DNA from: Kineococcus rhizosphaerae
GTDB lineage: Bacteria; Actinomycetota; Actinomycetes; Actinomycetales; Kineococcaceae
Direction: 5' to 3'
NCBI RefSeq assembly: GCF_003002055.1
Contig: NZ_PVZF01000003.1
Coordinates: 248,001-312,000, forward strand
Length of the DNA stretch: 64,000 bases
Below are positions 7,533 to 16,124 of the stretch, one piece after another. Position numbers and translations under genes: made by a program. The notes under the pieces were generated by a model. That model was not told the DNA's origin, ran no database searches, and saw only the letters and a list, made by a program, of their open reading frames with translations. The number at the start of each line of letters is the position of its first letter. Position 1 is the stretch's first letter.

Positions 7533-9584
7533 TCAGCCCTCCAGGAGCACGAGGTCCCACGGCCCGACGGTGAGTTCTTGACCCACGGTCACGTCCCGGG
7601 CACCGAGGACGTCCCGGCCCGCGACGGGAGCGGCCACCGCGACGGGGGCACCCGAGTAGTTCAGCAGGTACGTCACGGCCCGGCCGCGGCCGTTCGTGCC
7701 GCGCCGCACCGCCACCGTCGGCGCGCTGCGCGCGAGGTCCTGCGGCCAGTCCCACACGCCCGCGTCGCGCAGCAGGTCCCCCAGGACGGCCCGCAGCGTC
7801 ACGGGGTCGGTCAGCGTCGCCAGGTACGTCGCGGTCCCCTCCCCGAAGGCGTTGCGGGTCAGCGCCGCGTACCCCGACCACGCCGGGTGGTCGTAGCGGG
7901 CGAGGACCTCCGTCCCCTCCGCGGGGGTCAGCAGTTCCAGCACGACCTCGGCGGCCGCGTCGGCTGCGCCCGCGAACCCGTCGCGGAAGGACAGCCGGGC
8001 GCCGTCGGGCGTCGAGAACTGGTTGTAGGTGACGCCGAAGACGTCGGTCAGGCCGTGCGGAGCGCGGTCTGCCCACACGGTGAGGTGCTCGTCGGCCACC
8101 GCGGTCCGGAACGTCGCGACGAGGTTCCCCCCGTCCTGCACGTACCGGCGCAGCGCGTCGACCGTGGACTGCGGCGCCGTGTAGAGCGCCGGCACGACGA
8201 GGACCTCGTACGCACCGAGGTCCTCGGCGTCGAACGGCGCGACGTCGACCTCGACGTTCAGCTCGAACAGCGCGTCGTAGACCCGCCGGAGCACGTCGTT
8301 GTAGCCGGCCGACTCACCGAACATGAACCCCGTCTCGAGCCGGAACAGCCGCAACGCCGTGAGCGCCTCGTTGCTGACGAGGACCGCGACGCGGTTGCGC
8401 TTGCGCAGCCCGGTGATCGACGCCGCGTGCCGCTCGACCTCGCCCCCGAAGACCCCGGCCTCCTCGTACGTCGGGTTCGGCTCCAGGTCGTGGCTCAGCA
8501 CGCCCTTCCAGTACGTCTCGAAGGAGTTGTGGATCGAGTGCCAGTGCCAGTACACGACCCCGCAGGCGCCGCTCGCGAGGTGGCTCCAGGCCTGCAGGCG
8601 CAGCTGCCCGGGGTAGGGCAGCCAGCCCATCTGACCCTGCGCCTGGGTCTCGGCGACGAGGTAGTTCGCGCCGCCCTTGAGGGACCGGACCACGTCGCCG
8701 CCGAAGGCGATCTCCTTGCCCGTCAGCCGCGACTGGGTGGGGTGGTAGATGTCGGTCCCCGCCAGGTCCACCGTGCGGGCGGCCCGGAAGTGGTCCACCG
8801 ACGGCTGCAGCCCGTAGGACCAGCCCGGGGCCCAGTCGAAGTCGAAGTTCTGGGTGACGAACTGGCCGGGCCGGGCGTGCTCGCGCACGATCCCGGCCTG
8901 CCACGCGAGGTACTCGGTGACCAGCCCGCGGCGGTAGGCGTCGAACGCCGCGGCCAGCGAGCCGTTGATCGTGCCGCGCACGTCGGGGAAGTCCTCCCAG
9001 GCGTCGACGCGGTTGGACCAGTAGTCCATGCCGTAGGTGCGGTTGAGGGCGTCGAGGTCGCCGTCGAACAGTTCCCGCAGGTGGCGGACGAACCCGCGCT
9101 GCACGGAGCGCGAGGCCGCGTCGTAGTACTTGGTCTCGTTGTCGATCTGGAACCCGATGACGTGCTCGCGGCCCGCGGTGCGCTCGGCCAGGGCCCGGAT
9201 CACCCGCTCGGCGTGCAGGCGGAACGCGGGTGCGGTGATGTCCATGATCTGCCGCGCGCCGTAGCGGGGCGCATCGGTCGTGTCCGTGACGGCGAGCACC
9301 TCGGGGTAGGTGGCCACCAGCCACGCGGGCACCGCGTACGTGGGGGTGCCGACGATCACCTTCAGCCCGAACGCCTCGGCCGCGTCGAGCGCGCGGTCGA
9401 CGTGGGTGAAGTCGAAGACGCCCGGCCGGGGTTCCAGCGTGCTCCACGTGGACTCCGCGATGCGGATGACGGTGAAGTGCGCGTCGCGCATCATCGCCAT
9501 GTCGGTCGTGATGCGGTCGTTCTCGATGCGGTGGCCGGACAGGTACTCGTCGTAGTACGCCGCCCCGAACAGGATCCGGTCCAT
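7533..9584 (-). CDS. GH42 beta-galactosidase
   Basis: 683 residues from ATG 9584, typical of GH42. TIM-barrel domain with the acid/base Glu in GFQIDNE (Glu150) and the nucleophile Glu in YLVAETQAQ (Glu312). A trimerisation-type domain follows (LVVPALYTAP and the GGNLVATFRT region), then a C-terminal beta domain. No signal peptide, so it is cytoplasmic and hydrolyses imported beta-galactosides. It is convergent with its probable transporter and carries the same palindromic operator about 80 bp upstream of its start. GH42 enzymes also act on arabinogalactan or milk oligosaccharides; the exact substrate is open. Confidence 0.93.
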   Translation of the reverse strand: MDRILFGAAYYDEYLSGHRIENDRITTDMAMMRDAHFTVIRIAESTWSTLEPRPGVFDFTHVDRALDAAEAFGLKVIVGTPTYAVPAWLVATYPEVLAVTDTTDAPRYGARQIMDITAPAFRLHAERVIRALAERTAGREHVIGFQIDNETKYYDAASRSVQRGFVRHLRELFDGDLDALNRTYGMDYWSNRVDAWEDFPDVRGTINGSLAAAFDAYRRGLVTEYLAWQAGIVREHARPGQFVTQNFDFDWAPGWSYGLQPSVDHFRAARTVDLAGTDIYHPTQSRLTGKEIAFGGDVVRSLKGGANYLVAETQAQGQMGWLPYPGQLRLQAWSHLASGACGVVYWHWHSIHNSFETYWKGVLSHDLEPNPTYEEAGVFGGEVERHAASITGLRKRNRVAVLVSNEALTALRLFRLETGFMFGESAGYNDVLRRVYDALFELNVEVDVAPFDAEDLGAYEVLVVPALYTAPQSTVDALRRYVQDGGNLVATFRTAVADEHLTVWADRAPHGLTDVFGVTYNQFSTPDGARLSFRDGFAGAADAAAEVVLELLTPAEGTEVLARYDHPAWSGYAALTRNAFGEGTATYLATLTDPVTLRAVLGDLLRDAGVWDWPQDLARSAPTVAVRRGTNGRGRAVTYLLNYSGAPVAVAAPVAGRDVLGARDVTVGQELTVGPWDLVLLEG

Positions 9585-9664
9585 CGGGATCACCCCTCCT
9601 CGCGTGACGCCCGGCCCGCGTCCCCGCACCACCGGGTGGCCCGGGGTCCGGACCGGGGACCATC

Positions 9665-9686
9665 CTATCTACTATTGAGTAGATAG
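9665..9686 (-). promoter_or_regulatory. Palindromic operator of the GH42 gene
   Basis: CTATCTAC (9665-9672), six bases, GTAGATAG (9679-9686), extended by one matching base on each side to 10-bp arms with a 4-bp centre. Identical in arms and spacing to the site at 6048-6069. Confidence 0.8.
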
Positions 9687-9724
9687 GAGACGCCCCCGGC
9701 CCTCCGCGGACCGTGCGGGACCGC

Positions 9725-12358
9725 TCAGAGCGAGACGGCCGTCTCCGCCCGCCGCACGACCAGCCCCGAGGTGCCCGAGGCCGGGTCGTCGAGGTCGAAG
9801 CTGCCGCGCGCGACGTCCACCTCGACGGTGTCGCCGTCGCGGACCTCGCCGGACAGGATCGCCCGGGCCAGCTTGTCGCCGATCTCGCGCTGCACGAGCC
9901 GGCGCAGCGGCCGGGCCCCGTAGGCGGGGTCGTAGCCGGTCAGGGCCAGCCAGTCCTTCGCGGCGTCGGTGACGTCGAGCACCAGGCGACGGTCGGCGAG
10001 CCGTTCGGCCATCTTCTGCACCTGGATCTCCACGATCCGGGACAGTTCCGTCGTCGACAGCGGGTCGAACACCACGACGTCGTCGAGCCGGTTGAGGAAC
10101 TCGGGCTTGAAGTTCTGGCGCACGGCCGTCATGACGGCGTCGTGCTTGGTGGCCTGCGACAGTTCGGGGTCCACCAGGAACTGCGACCCGAGGTTCGAGG
10201 TCAGCACGAGGATGACGTTGCGGAAGTCGACCGTGCGGCCCTGGCCGTCGGTCAGGCGACCGTCGTCGAGGACCTGCAGGAGGATGTCGAACACCTCCGG
10301 GTGCGCCTTCTCCACCTCGTCGAGCAGCACGACGGAGTAGGGCCGGCGCCGGACGGCCTCGGTGAGCTGACCGCCCTCCTCGTACCCGACGTACCCCGGA
10401 GGGGCCCCGACGAGCCGGGCGACGGCGTGCTTCTCGGAGTACTCGCTCATGTCGATGCGGACCATGGCGCGTTCGTCGTCGAAGAGGAAGTCGGCCAGCG
10501 CCTTGGCCAGTTCGGTCTTGCCGACCCCGGTGGGCCCGAGGAACAGGAACGAACCGGTCGGCCGGTCGGGGTCGTTGACCCCGGCCCGCGAGCGCCGGAC
10601 GGCGTCGGAGACGGCCTGCACCGCAGCGGTCTGGCCGATGAGCCGGGCGCCGAGGAACTCCTCCATGCGCAGCAGCTTCTCGGTCTCGCCCTCGAGCAGC
10701 CGGCCGGCGGGGATGCCGGTCCAGCCGGCGATGACCTCGGCGATGTCGTCGGGGCCGACCTCGTCGGCGACCATGGGTGCGGTCACGGCGACGTCCTGCT
10801 CGGCTTCGGCGGCGGTGGCGAGCTCGCGTTCGAGGGCGGGGATGCGCCCGTAGAGGATCTCGCTGGCCCCGCCGAGGTCACCCTCGCGCTGGAGGCGTTC
10901 GGCCTGCGAGCGCAGTTCGTCGACCTGGTGCTTGAGGTCGCCGACGCGGTTGAGGCCGGCCTTCTCCTGCTCCCAGCGGGCGGTGAGGGCGGTGAGCTGC
11001 TCCTGCCTGTCGGCGAGGTTCTGGCGCAGGGCGCCGAGACGTTCGCGGCTGGCGGCGTCGTCCTCCTTGGAGAGGGCGAGTTCCTCCATCTTCAGGCGGT
11101 CGACGGAACGGCGGAGCTCGTCGATCTCGACGGGCGAGGAGTCGATCTCCATGCGCAGCCGGGACGCGGCCTCGTCGATGAGGTCGATGGCCTTGTCCGG
11201 GAGCTGGCGGGCGGTGATGTACCGGTCGGACAGCGTGGCGGCGGCGACGAGGGCGGCGTCGGAGATGGCGACCTTGTGGTGCGCCTCGTAGCGTTCGCGC
11301 AGCCCGCGCAGGATGCCGATGGTGTCGGGCACGGAGGGTTCGCCGACGAAGACCTGCTGGAAGCGGCGTTCGAGGGCGGGGTCCTTCTCGATGCGCTCGC
11401 GGTACTCGTCGAGGGTGGTGGCCCCGACGAGGCGGAGCTGGCCGCGGGCGAGCATGGGCTTGAGCATGTTGCCGGCGTCCATGGCGCCCTCGCCGGCTCC
11501 AGCGCCGACGACGGTGTGCAGTTCGTCGATGAAGGTGACGACCTGCCCGTCGGAGTCGGTGATCTCCTTCAGGACGGCCTTGAGCCGTTCCTCGAACTCA
11601 CCGCGGTACTTGGCCCCGGCGACCATGGAGGCGAGGTCGAGGGAGATGAGCCGCTTGCCGCGCAGCGACTCGGGGACGTCGCCGGCGACGATGCGCTGGG
11701 CGAGACCCTCGACGACGGCGGTCTTGCCGACGCCGGGTTCGCCGATGAGGACGGGGTTGTTCTTGGTGCGGCGGGACAGGACCTGCACGACGCGGCGGAT
11801 CTCGGCGTCGCGGCCGATGACGGGGTCGAGGCGGCCCTGGCGGGCCTGTTCGGTGAGGTCGACGCCGTACTTCTCGAGGGACTTGTAGGTCCCCTCGGGG
11901 TCGGGCGAGGTGACCTTCGCCCCGCCCCGCACGGACGGCAGGGCGTCGAGGAGGGCGTCGCGGGTGGCGCCGACGGCGCGCAGGGCCTCCCCGGCGGCCG
12001 AGGTGGACGCGGCGGCGCCGAGCAGCAGGTGCTCGGTGGAGACGTAGGCGTCGTCGAGGGCGCGCGCCTCGTCGCCGGCGGCCTGCATGAGGGCCAGGGC
12101 GGGGCGGGACAGCTGCGGCTGGCTGACGGAGGAGCCGGACGCGCTGGGCAGCGAGGCGAGGGCCCCGTCGACCCGGCGGACGACGGTGGCCCGGTCGGCG
12201 CCGACGGCCTGCAGGAGGTGCCCGGCGACGCCGTTGTCCTGGCCGAGCAGGGCGGCGAGGACGTGCAGGGGTTCGACCTGCGCGTGGCCCGCGGACGTGG
12301 CACGGCCGACGGCGTCGGCCAGGGCTTCCTGGGCGCGGGTGGTGAGCTTGAGGTCCAC
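9725..12358 (-). CDS. clpB: ATP-dependent disaggregase chaperone ClpB
   Basis: 877 residues from GTG 12358, with a CTGGAGG ribosome site. Order: double Clp-N repeat (1-145), AAA-1 with Walker A GEPGVGKT (206-213) and the downstream Walker B region TFIDELHTV, the coiled-coil middle domain (about 400-520), and AAA-2 with Walker A GPTGVGKT and Walker [11 protein letters not shown]. The long coiled-coil separates it from ClpA/ClpC. Hexameric cytosolic motor that works with DnaK to dissolve aggregates. It is preceded by a HAIR-like palindrome, so heat-shock control by HspR is expected. Confidence 0.97.
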   Translation of the reverse strand: MDLKLTTRAQEALADAVGRATSAGHAQVEPLHVLAALLGQDNGVAGHLLQAVGADRATVVRRVDGALASLPSASGSSVSQPQLSRPALALMQAAGDEARALDDAYVSTEHLLLGAAASTSAAGEALRAVGATRDALLDALPSVRGGAKVTSPDPEGTYKSLEKYGVDLTEQARQGRLDPVIGRDAEIRRVVQVLSRRTKNNPVLIGEPGVGKTAVVEGLAQRIVAGDVPESLRGKRLISLDLASMVAGAKYRGEFEERLKAVLKEITDSDGQVVTFIDELHTVVGAGAGEGAMDAGNMLKPMLARGQLRLVGATTLDEYRERIEKDPALERRFQQVFVGEPSVPDTIGILRGLRERYEAHHKVAISDAALVAAATLSDRYITARQLPDKAIDLIDEAASRLRMEIDSSPVEIDELRRSVDRLKMEELALSKEDDAASRERLGALRQNLADRQEQLTALTARWEQEKAGLNRVGDLKHQVDELRSQAERLQREGDLGGASEILYGRIPALERELATAAEAEQDVAVTAPMVADEVGPDDIAEVIAGWTGIPAGRLLEGETEKLLRMEEFLGARLIGQTAAVQAVSDAVRRSRAGVNDPDRPTGSFLFLGPTGVGKTELAKALADFLFDDERAMVRIDMSEYSEKHAVARLVGAPPGYVGYEEGGQLTEAVRRRPYSVVLLDEVEKAHPEVFDILLQVLDDGRLTDGQGRTVDFRNVILVLTSNLGSQFLVDPELSQATKHDAVMTAVRQNFKPEFLNRLDDVVVFDPLSTTELSRIVEIQVQKMAERLADRRLVLDVTDAAKDWLALTGYDPAYGARPLRRLVQREIGDKLARAILSGEVRDGDTVEVDVARGSFDLDDPASGTSGLVVRRAETAVSL

Positions 12359-12407
12359 GGACTACCTCCAGACGGGGTGGACGACTGCGGTCGCTGGTGA
12401 CAACTCT

Positions 12408-12440
12408 GCCAGACTTGAGCTTGTTCCGCTCAACTCTGGC
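12408..12440 (-). promoter_or_regulatory. HAIR-like operator (HspR site) upstream of clpB
   Basis: CTTGAGC (12414-12420), seven bases, GCTCAAC (12428-12434) matches the HspR inverted repeat CTTGAGT-N7-ACTCAAG except for one base in the first arm and two in the second. Flanking bases extend the arms to 13 bp with a single mismatch. It lies about 55 bp upstream of the clpB start, overlapping the likely promoter. Confidence 0.8.
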
Positions 12441-12486
12441 GCGTCGCCCCGGCGACGGGCCCGGACCCCGGCCGCGGTCGGGCCGG

Positions 12487-12990
12487 TCAGAGGAGCGGGT
12501 CCTGCTCCCAGCCGTCGGCCAGCGGCGGAGGGCCGTCCTGACGGGGCGGACCGGAGCGATCCGGTCCACCGGACGCGCGGGCCGCGCCGGACCGGGGAGC
12601 GCGGGGGGTCTCGCGCGGTCGGGCGGCGCGCCGAGGGGCTGCGGCGGCAGGCGCCTCGTCCCCGCGCGACGGGTGGCGCCTGCTCCAGCCCCTGCGGTGC
12701 CTCACCAGGTGACCGGTGTCGCTGAGGTGCGCCAGCGTCGCGCTGATGTTGCCCCCGATCACCAGCACCCACCAGGAGCCGCGCACGTCCTCCGGCAGGC
12801 GCAGCCACACCTCCTGCCGGACCGCGTCCAGGGCCAGGAGCTCGTCGGAGTCGGCGAAGACGTCGAGGACGACCTCCTGCAACTGCGCCATCAGCCCCGA
12901 CGGGCGCAGCGGCAGCGTCGACGCGGCACCGGTGGCCGTGAAGTCGGCGGGGAGTTCCGGGGCGCTGACGTCGAGTTCGAAACGATCCAT
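12487..12990 (-). CDS. Hypothetical protein, possible winged-helix domain plus disordered tail
   Basis: 167 residues from ATG 12990 (MDRFELDV). Residues ~30-105 look folded and have a winged-helix flavour: a helix pair (LLALDAVRQEVWLRL) and then NISATLAHLSDTGHLVRHRRGW, reading like a recognition helix and wing of a MarR-like domain. The last ~60 residues are rich in Pro, Arg, Ala and Gly and probably disordered. No named family recognised. It is transcribed toward clpB, with the HAIR site beyond its stop, so it is probably a separate unit. Confidence 0.6.
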   Translation of the reverse strand: MDRFELDVSAPELPADFTATGAASTLPLRPSGLMAQLQEVVLDVFADSDELLALDAVRQEVWLRLPEDVRGSWWVLVIGGNISATLAHLSDTGHLVRHRRGWSRRHPSRGDEAPAAAAPRRAARPRETPRAPRSGAARASGGPDRSGPPRQDGPPPLADGWEQDPLL

Positions 12991-13190
12991 GCGGCGACTC
13001 CTCGGCGGACCGGACGACCCGCACGACCTGAGCGAGGTGCTGAGCAGAGTAGTCAGCGGCGTCTGCGGTCGCTCTCCGACGAGCCGGGTCCCACCGTCGA
13101 CGGAGTCCGGTGGAGCACGCCGACGACCCGCCGGCGACCCGCCGGCGCCACCGCGGCGGTCCGCTCCGACGTCGCTCGCGGGCCGCGGGT

Positions 13191-14228
13191 TCAGTCCCGC
13201 AGGGCGAGGACCGCGAACGTGCCCAGCCAGTGGGTGCTGAGGTAGCCGTCGCCGGCCAGCGCCTCCAGCCCGCGGGCCCGGTGCGCCGCGGCGGACCCGC
13301 GCAGGACGGCGCCGCGGGGGTCGTCGGCGCCGAGGGCGGTGGCGAGGGCGCGCAGGGCCGCGGCCCGGTGCAGGTTGAGCCCGTCGAGGTGCCCGAGGCG
13401 GCCGTCGGCCCGGTCGGCGACCGCGACCGGTTCCAGCACGCCGCGGGGCCCGCCCGCGGCGAGGCCGGGCCAGAAACCGTCCAGCCAGCGGCCGAACTCC
13501 GGCGCGGGCAGCACGCGGCGCACCAGGTCCGCCTCGGCCAGGCCGGGCGAGAGGAAGTCCTCCCCCGAGGGTTCCCAGCGCAGCGGTGCGTCGCGGTCGG
13601 GCCCGAACCAGGCGGTGGTCGCCGCGCGCACCGCCTCGGCGAGGTCGACCCGGCCCAGCCCGGGCGCGGCGTCCAGGAGCAGGCCGAGGGCGAACGCGGT
13701 GTTGGCGTGGGTCCCGGCCCGCACGGGCCGTCCCGCCCGCGGCAGCCAGTCGAGCGTCAGGTCGGCCACCGCGTCGGCCGCCGGGGCCAGCGCCGCCGCC
13801 CAGTCCCGGACCTCGGCGGGGCTGCCGGCCTCGTCGGCCCAGTCGCGGCACTCGGCCGCGAGCGCCGCGAGCCACGCCCAGCCGTAGGGGCGCTCGAACC
13901 CCGGCGACGCGCGCAGGGTCGTGGTCTCGGTGGCCAGGTTCTGCACGCTCAGGTGCGCGGTGAGGACGGCGCGCACCGCCGCTGCGTCCAGGGCCGACGG
14001 GTACCGGCGCAGCAGGTGCACGAGCAGCCAGTGCGTGTGCACGGCGGAGTGCCAGTCGTAGCAGCCGTGGAAGGCCGGGTGCGCGACGCGGGGCAGCACG
14101 AGGTCCTCCGGGCCGCGCAGCACGGTGCCGGGGGCGTACGGGAACTCCCGGGTCGCGTTCGCGACCGCGGTCGCGGCGAGCGGCCCGGCGAGTTCGGCGA
14201 GGTCGGCGAGGTCGGCGACGTCCGTCAC
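13191..14228 (-). CDS. DUF2891 family protein
   Basis: 345 residues. DUF2891 signature near the N-terminus (HPAFHGCYDWHSAVHTHW) and near the C-terminus (YLSTHWLGTFAVLAL); alpha-helical toroid-like composition with conserved His and Trp. Biochemical role unknown. It follows the DUF979 gene with no gap, so it is the last gene of a DUF969-DUF979-DUF2891 operon. From memory, these three families often travel with pyroglutamate-related genes, which fits the neighbours at 16-22 kb. Confidence 0.85.
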   Translation of the reverse strand: MTDVADLADLAELAGPLAATAVANATREFPYAPGTVLRGPEDLVLPRVAHPAFHGCYDWHSAVHTHWLLVHLLRRYPSALDAAAVRAVLTAHLSVQNLATETTTLRASPGFERPYGWAWLAALAAECRDWADEAGSPAEVRDWAAALAPAADAVADLTLDWLPRAGRPVRAGTHANTAFALGLLLDAAPGLGRVDLAEAVRAATTAWFGPDRDAPLRWEPSGEDFLSPGLAEADLVRRVLPAPEFGRWLDGFWPGLAAGGPRGVLEPVAVADRADGRLGHLDGLNLHRAAALRALATALGADDPRGAVLRGSAAAHRARGLEALAGDGYLSTHWLGTFAVLALRD

Positions 14229-14229
14229 G

Positions 14230-15294
14230 TCAGAACGCCAGGACGTACATGAGGACGACGTTCGCGACGAGCAGGGGCACCGCGGTCGGGATCTGCGCCT
14301 TGATGACGGCGTAGTTGCTCTTGAGTTCCAGCAGCGCGACGGGCACCACGTTGAAGTTCGCGGCCATCGGGGTGCACAGGGTTCCGCAGTAGCCCGACAG
14401 CATCCCGATGGCGAACACGGCCGGGGGGTTCCCGCCCATCGCCTGCACCAGCACCGGGTAGCCGATGGCCGCGGTCAGCACCGGGAACGCGGCGAACGCG
14501 TTGCCCATGATGACCGTGAACACGGCCATGCCGAGGCAGTAGAGGACCACCGCCGGCAGCAGCACCCCGTCGGGCAGGACCGCGGAGACGGTGTCCCCGA
14601 TGGCCTTGCCGACCCCGGCGGTCGCGAAGACGAGACCCAGCACCGACAGCAGTTGCGGCAGCACGAGCGCCCAGCCGAGGTCCTCGGTGAGCCGGCGGCC
14701 CTCGGTCAGCGCGAGCGCGGGGGTGCGCTGGCGGAACAGCCACATGCCGACGGGGATCGCGATGATGCCCGCCGCGGCCAGGCCGATGACGGTCTCGCTG
14801 CCGCTCTGCAGCAGCGGCTGCCCGCCGACGGAGACGTCCTTGCCCACGGTCGCGCACAGCGCGGTGACGACCGGGATGATGAGGACCGGCACGAACAACC
14901 GGTTCCCGAACCGCGCGGCCAGCGCCTCGCGCGAGGCCAGGACCGCCGTGCCGGCCGCGCGCAGCGGGGCGGTGGCGCGTCCGGCGCCCTCACCCCCGCG
15001 GTCGGCCTCCAGGCCGTCGACGTCCCCGGCCGCACCGGCCGCCGCGGCGGACCCGCTGCGGGCCAGGCGCCCGGTGCCGGCGATCGCGGCGATGACGACG
15101 AGGCCCAGGCCGAGCACCCACGCGGGCGCGGCACCGGTCACGACGAAGGAGCTGTAGGGGAAGCAGAGCCCGACCAGCGCCCAGAACGCACCGCTGGTGG
15201 TCCGGCGGGGGTTCGTCCGGTCGCGGGCGACGAGCACGCCGACCGCGACGAAGAACAACCCCATGAGCCAGTAGAACCACTCGACCTGGATCAC
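14230..15294 (-). CDS. DUF979 integral membrane protein (putative permease subunit)
   Basis: 354 residues from GTG 15294, whose start overlaps the stop of the DUF969 gene by four bases (GTGA). About ten hydrophobic segments; the family pattern includes EWFYWLMGLFFVAVGV at the start and the PMAANFNVVPVALLELK segment near the end. DUF979 and DUF969 nearly always occur together and look like the two parts of a transporter. Given the 5-oxoprolinase genes nearby, 5-oxoproline is a reasonable cargo (inference). Confidence 0.85.
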   Translation of the reverse strand: MIQVEWFYWLMGLFFVAVGVLVARDRTNPRRTTSGAFWALVGLCFPYSSFVVTGAAPAWVLGLGLVVIAAIAGTGRLARSGSAAAAGAAGDVDGLEADRGGEGAGRATAPLRAAGTAVLASREALAARFGNRLFVPVLIIPVVTALCATVGKDVSVGGQPLLQSGSETVIGLAAAGIIAIPVGMWLFRQRTPALALTEGRRLTEDLGWALVLPQLLSVLGLVFATAGVGKAIGDTVSAVLPDGVLLPAVVLYCLGMAVFTVIMGNAFAAFPVLTAAIGYPVLVQAMGGNPPAVFAIGMLSGYCGTLCTPMAANFNVVPVALLELKSNYAVIKAQIPTAVPLLVANVVLMYVLAF

Positions 15295-15986
15295 CGCGCC
15301 ACCTCCGTCGCCCGGGTCTTCGCGATCGCCCTGGCCAGGGCGCGGTCGGTGTGCAGGCTGCGCGCCCCGTGGATCAGCAGCGCGACCACGGCGCTCGGGA
15401 TGGCCCACAACGCCACCTGCAGCGGTGCGAGGGTGTAGCCGTACGTCGTGTCGACGAAGGAGGTGATGAGCAGCACCGCGCCGACGGCGACGAAGATGTC
15501 CTCGCCGAAGAACGCCCCGACGTTGTCGGTGCTGGCCGCGAACGCGCGGATGCGCTGGGAGACCGCCTCGGGCAGTTCGCCGAAGCGCCGGACCGCGGCG
15601 GCCTCGGCCATCGGCGCGACCAGGGGGCGCACCGTCTGGGCGTGCCCGCCGATGCTCATGAGCCCGATCGCCGCGGTGGCCTGCCGCACGACGAAGTACC
15701 CCGCGAGGATCCCGCCGGTGGTCAGCCGGGACATCCGCGAGACCAGGCGCCGCGCCTGTTCCTGCAGGCCGTTGCGTTCCACCAGGCCGATCACGGGCAG
15801 GACCAGCAGGAAGATGCTGACCGAGCGGCTGCCGGCGAAACCGGTGCCGAAGGCGTCGAGCACCTCCTTCAGGGACATGCCGCCGAGGAAACCGGTCACC
15901 AGGCCGGCCACCGTGACGACGAGCATGGGGTTCAGCCGCAGGGCGAAGCCCGCGACCACCACCAGGATTCCGAGGAGGACGAGCAC
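15291..15986 (-). CDS. DUF969 integral membrane protein (putative permease subunit)
   Basis: 231 residues from GTG 15986, preceded by AAAGGCG. The open frame extends far upstream, but the family starts at this point (VLVLLGILVVVAGFALRLNP). Six or so membrane segments and a conserved FAASTDNVGAFFGEDIF loop. Partner of DUF979, translationally coupled to it. A 15-bp palindrome lies 56 bp upstream of the start, in the region shared with the divergent pyroglutamyl-peptidase-like gene, so a GntR regulator probably controls the operon. Confidence 0.85.
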   Translation of the reverse strand: MLVLLGILVVVAGFALRLNPMLVVTVAGLVTGFLGGMSLKEVLDAFGTGFAGSRSVSIFLLVLPVIGLVERNGLQEQARRLVSRMSRLTTGGILAGYFVVRQATAAIGLMSIGGHAQTVRPLVAPMAEAAAVRRFGELPEAVSQRIRAFAASTDNVGAFFGEDIFVAVGAVLLITSFVDTTYGYTLAPLQVALWAIPSAVVALLIHGARSLHTDRALARAIAKTRATEVAR

Positions 15987-16041
15987 TTCCGCGCCTTTCG
16001 CCAGGACGGACGGGAGGTCGAGCGTTTCCGGTGACGCTAGG

Positions 16042-16056
16042 GATCGTTCAACGATC
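16042..16056. promoter_or_regulatory. 15-bp palindrome, probable GntR operator 1
   Basis: GATCGTT, one C, AACGATC: perfect dyad in the divergent promoter region between the DUF969 gene and the Pcp-like gene. The core ATCGTT-N-AACGAT occurs again at 18134-18146 in front of pxpA. Confidence 0.75.
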
Positions 16057-16071
16057 ACACAAGGGGTACGG

Positions 16072-16089
16072 TCGGAGAAGTTTCTCCGA
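16072..16089. promoter_or_regulatory. Tight inverted repeat upstream of the Pcp-like gene
   Basis: TCGGAGAA, GT, TTCTCCGA: 8-bp perfect arms with a 2-bp centre, 36 bp before the GTG start at 16125. Too short a loop for a stable hairpin; a protein-binding site is more likely. No second copy noticed in the window. Confidence 0.45.
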
Positions 16090-16124
16090 GCAACTCCGCT
16101 CCCTCCCCCGCACCCGAGGTGATC

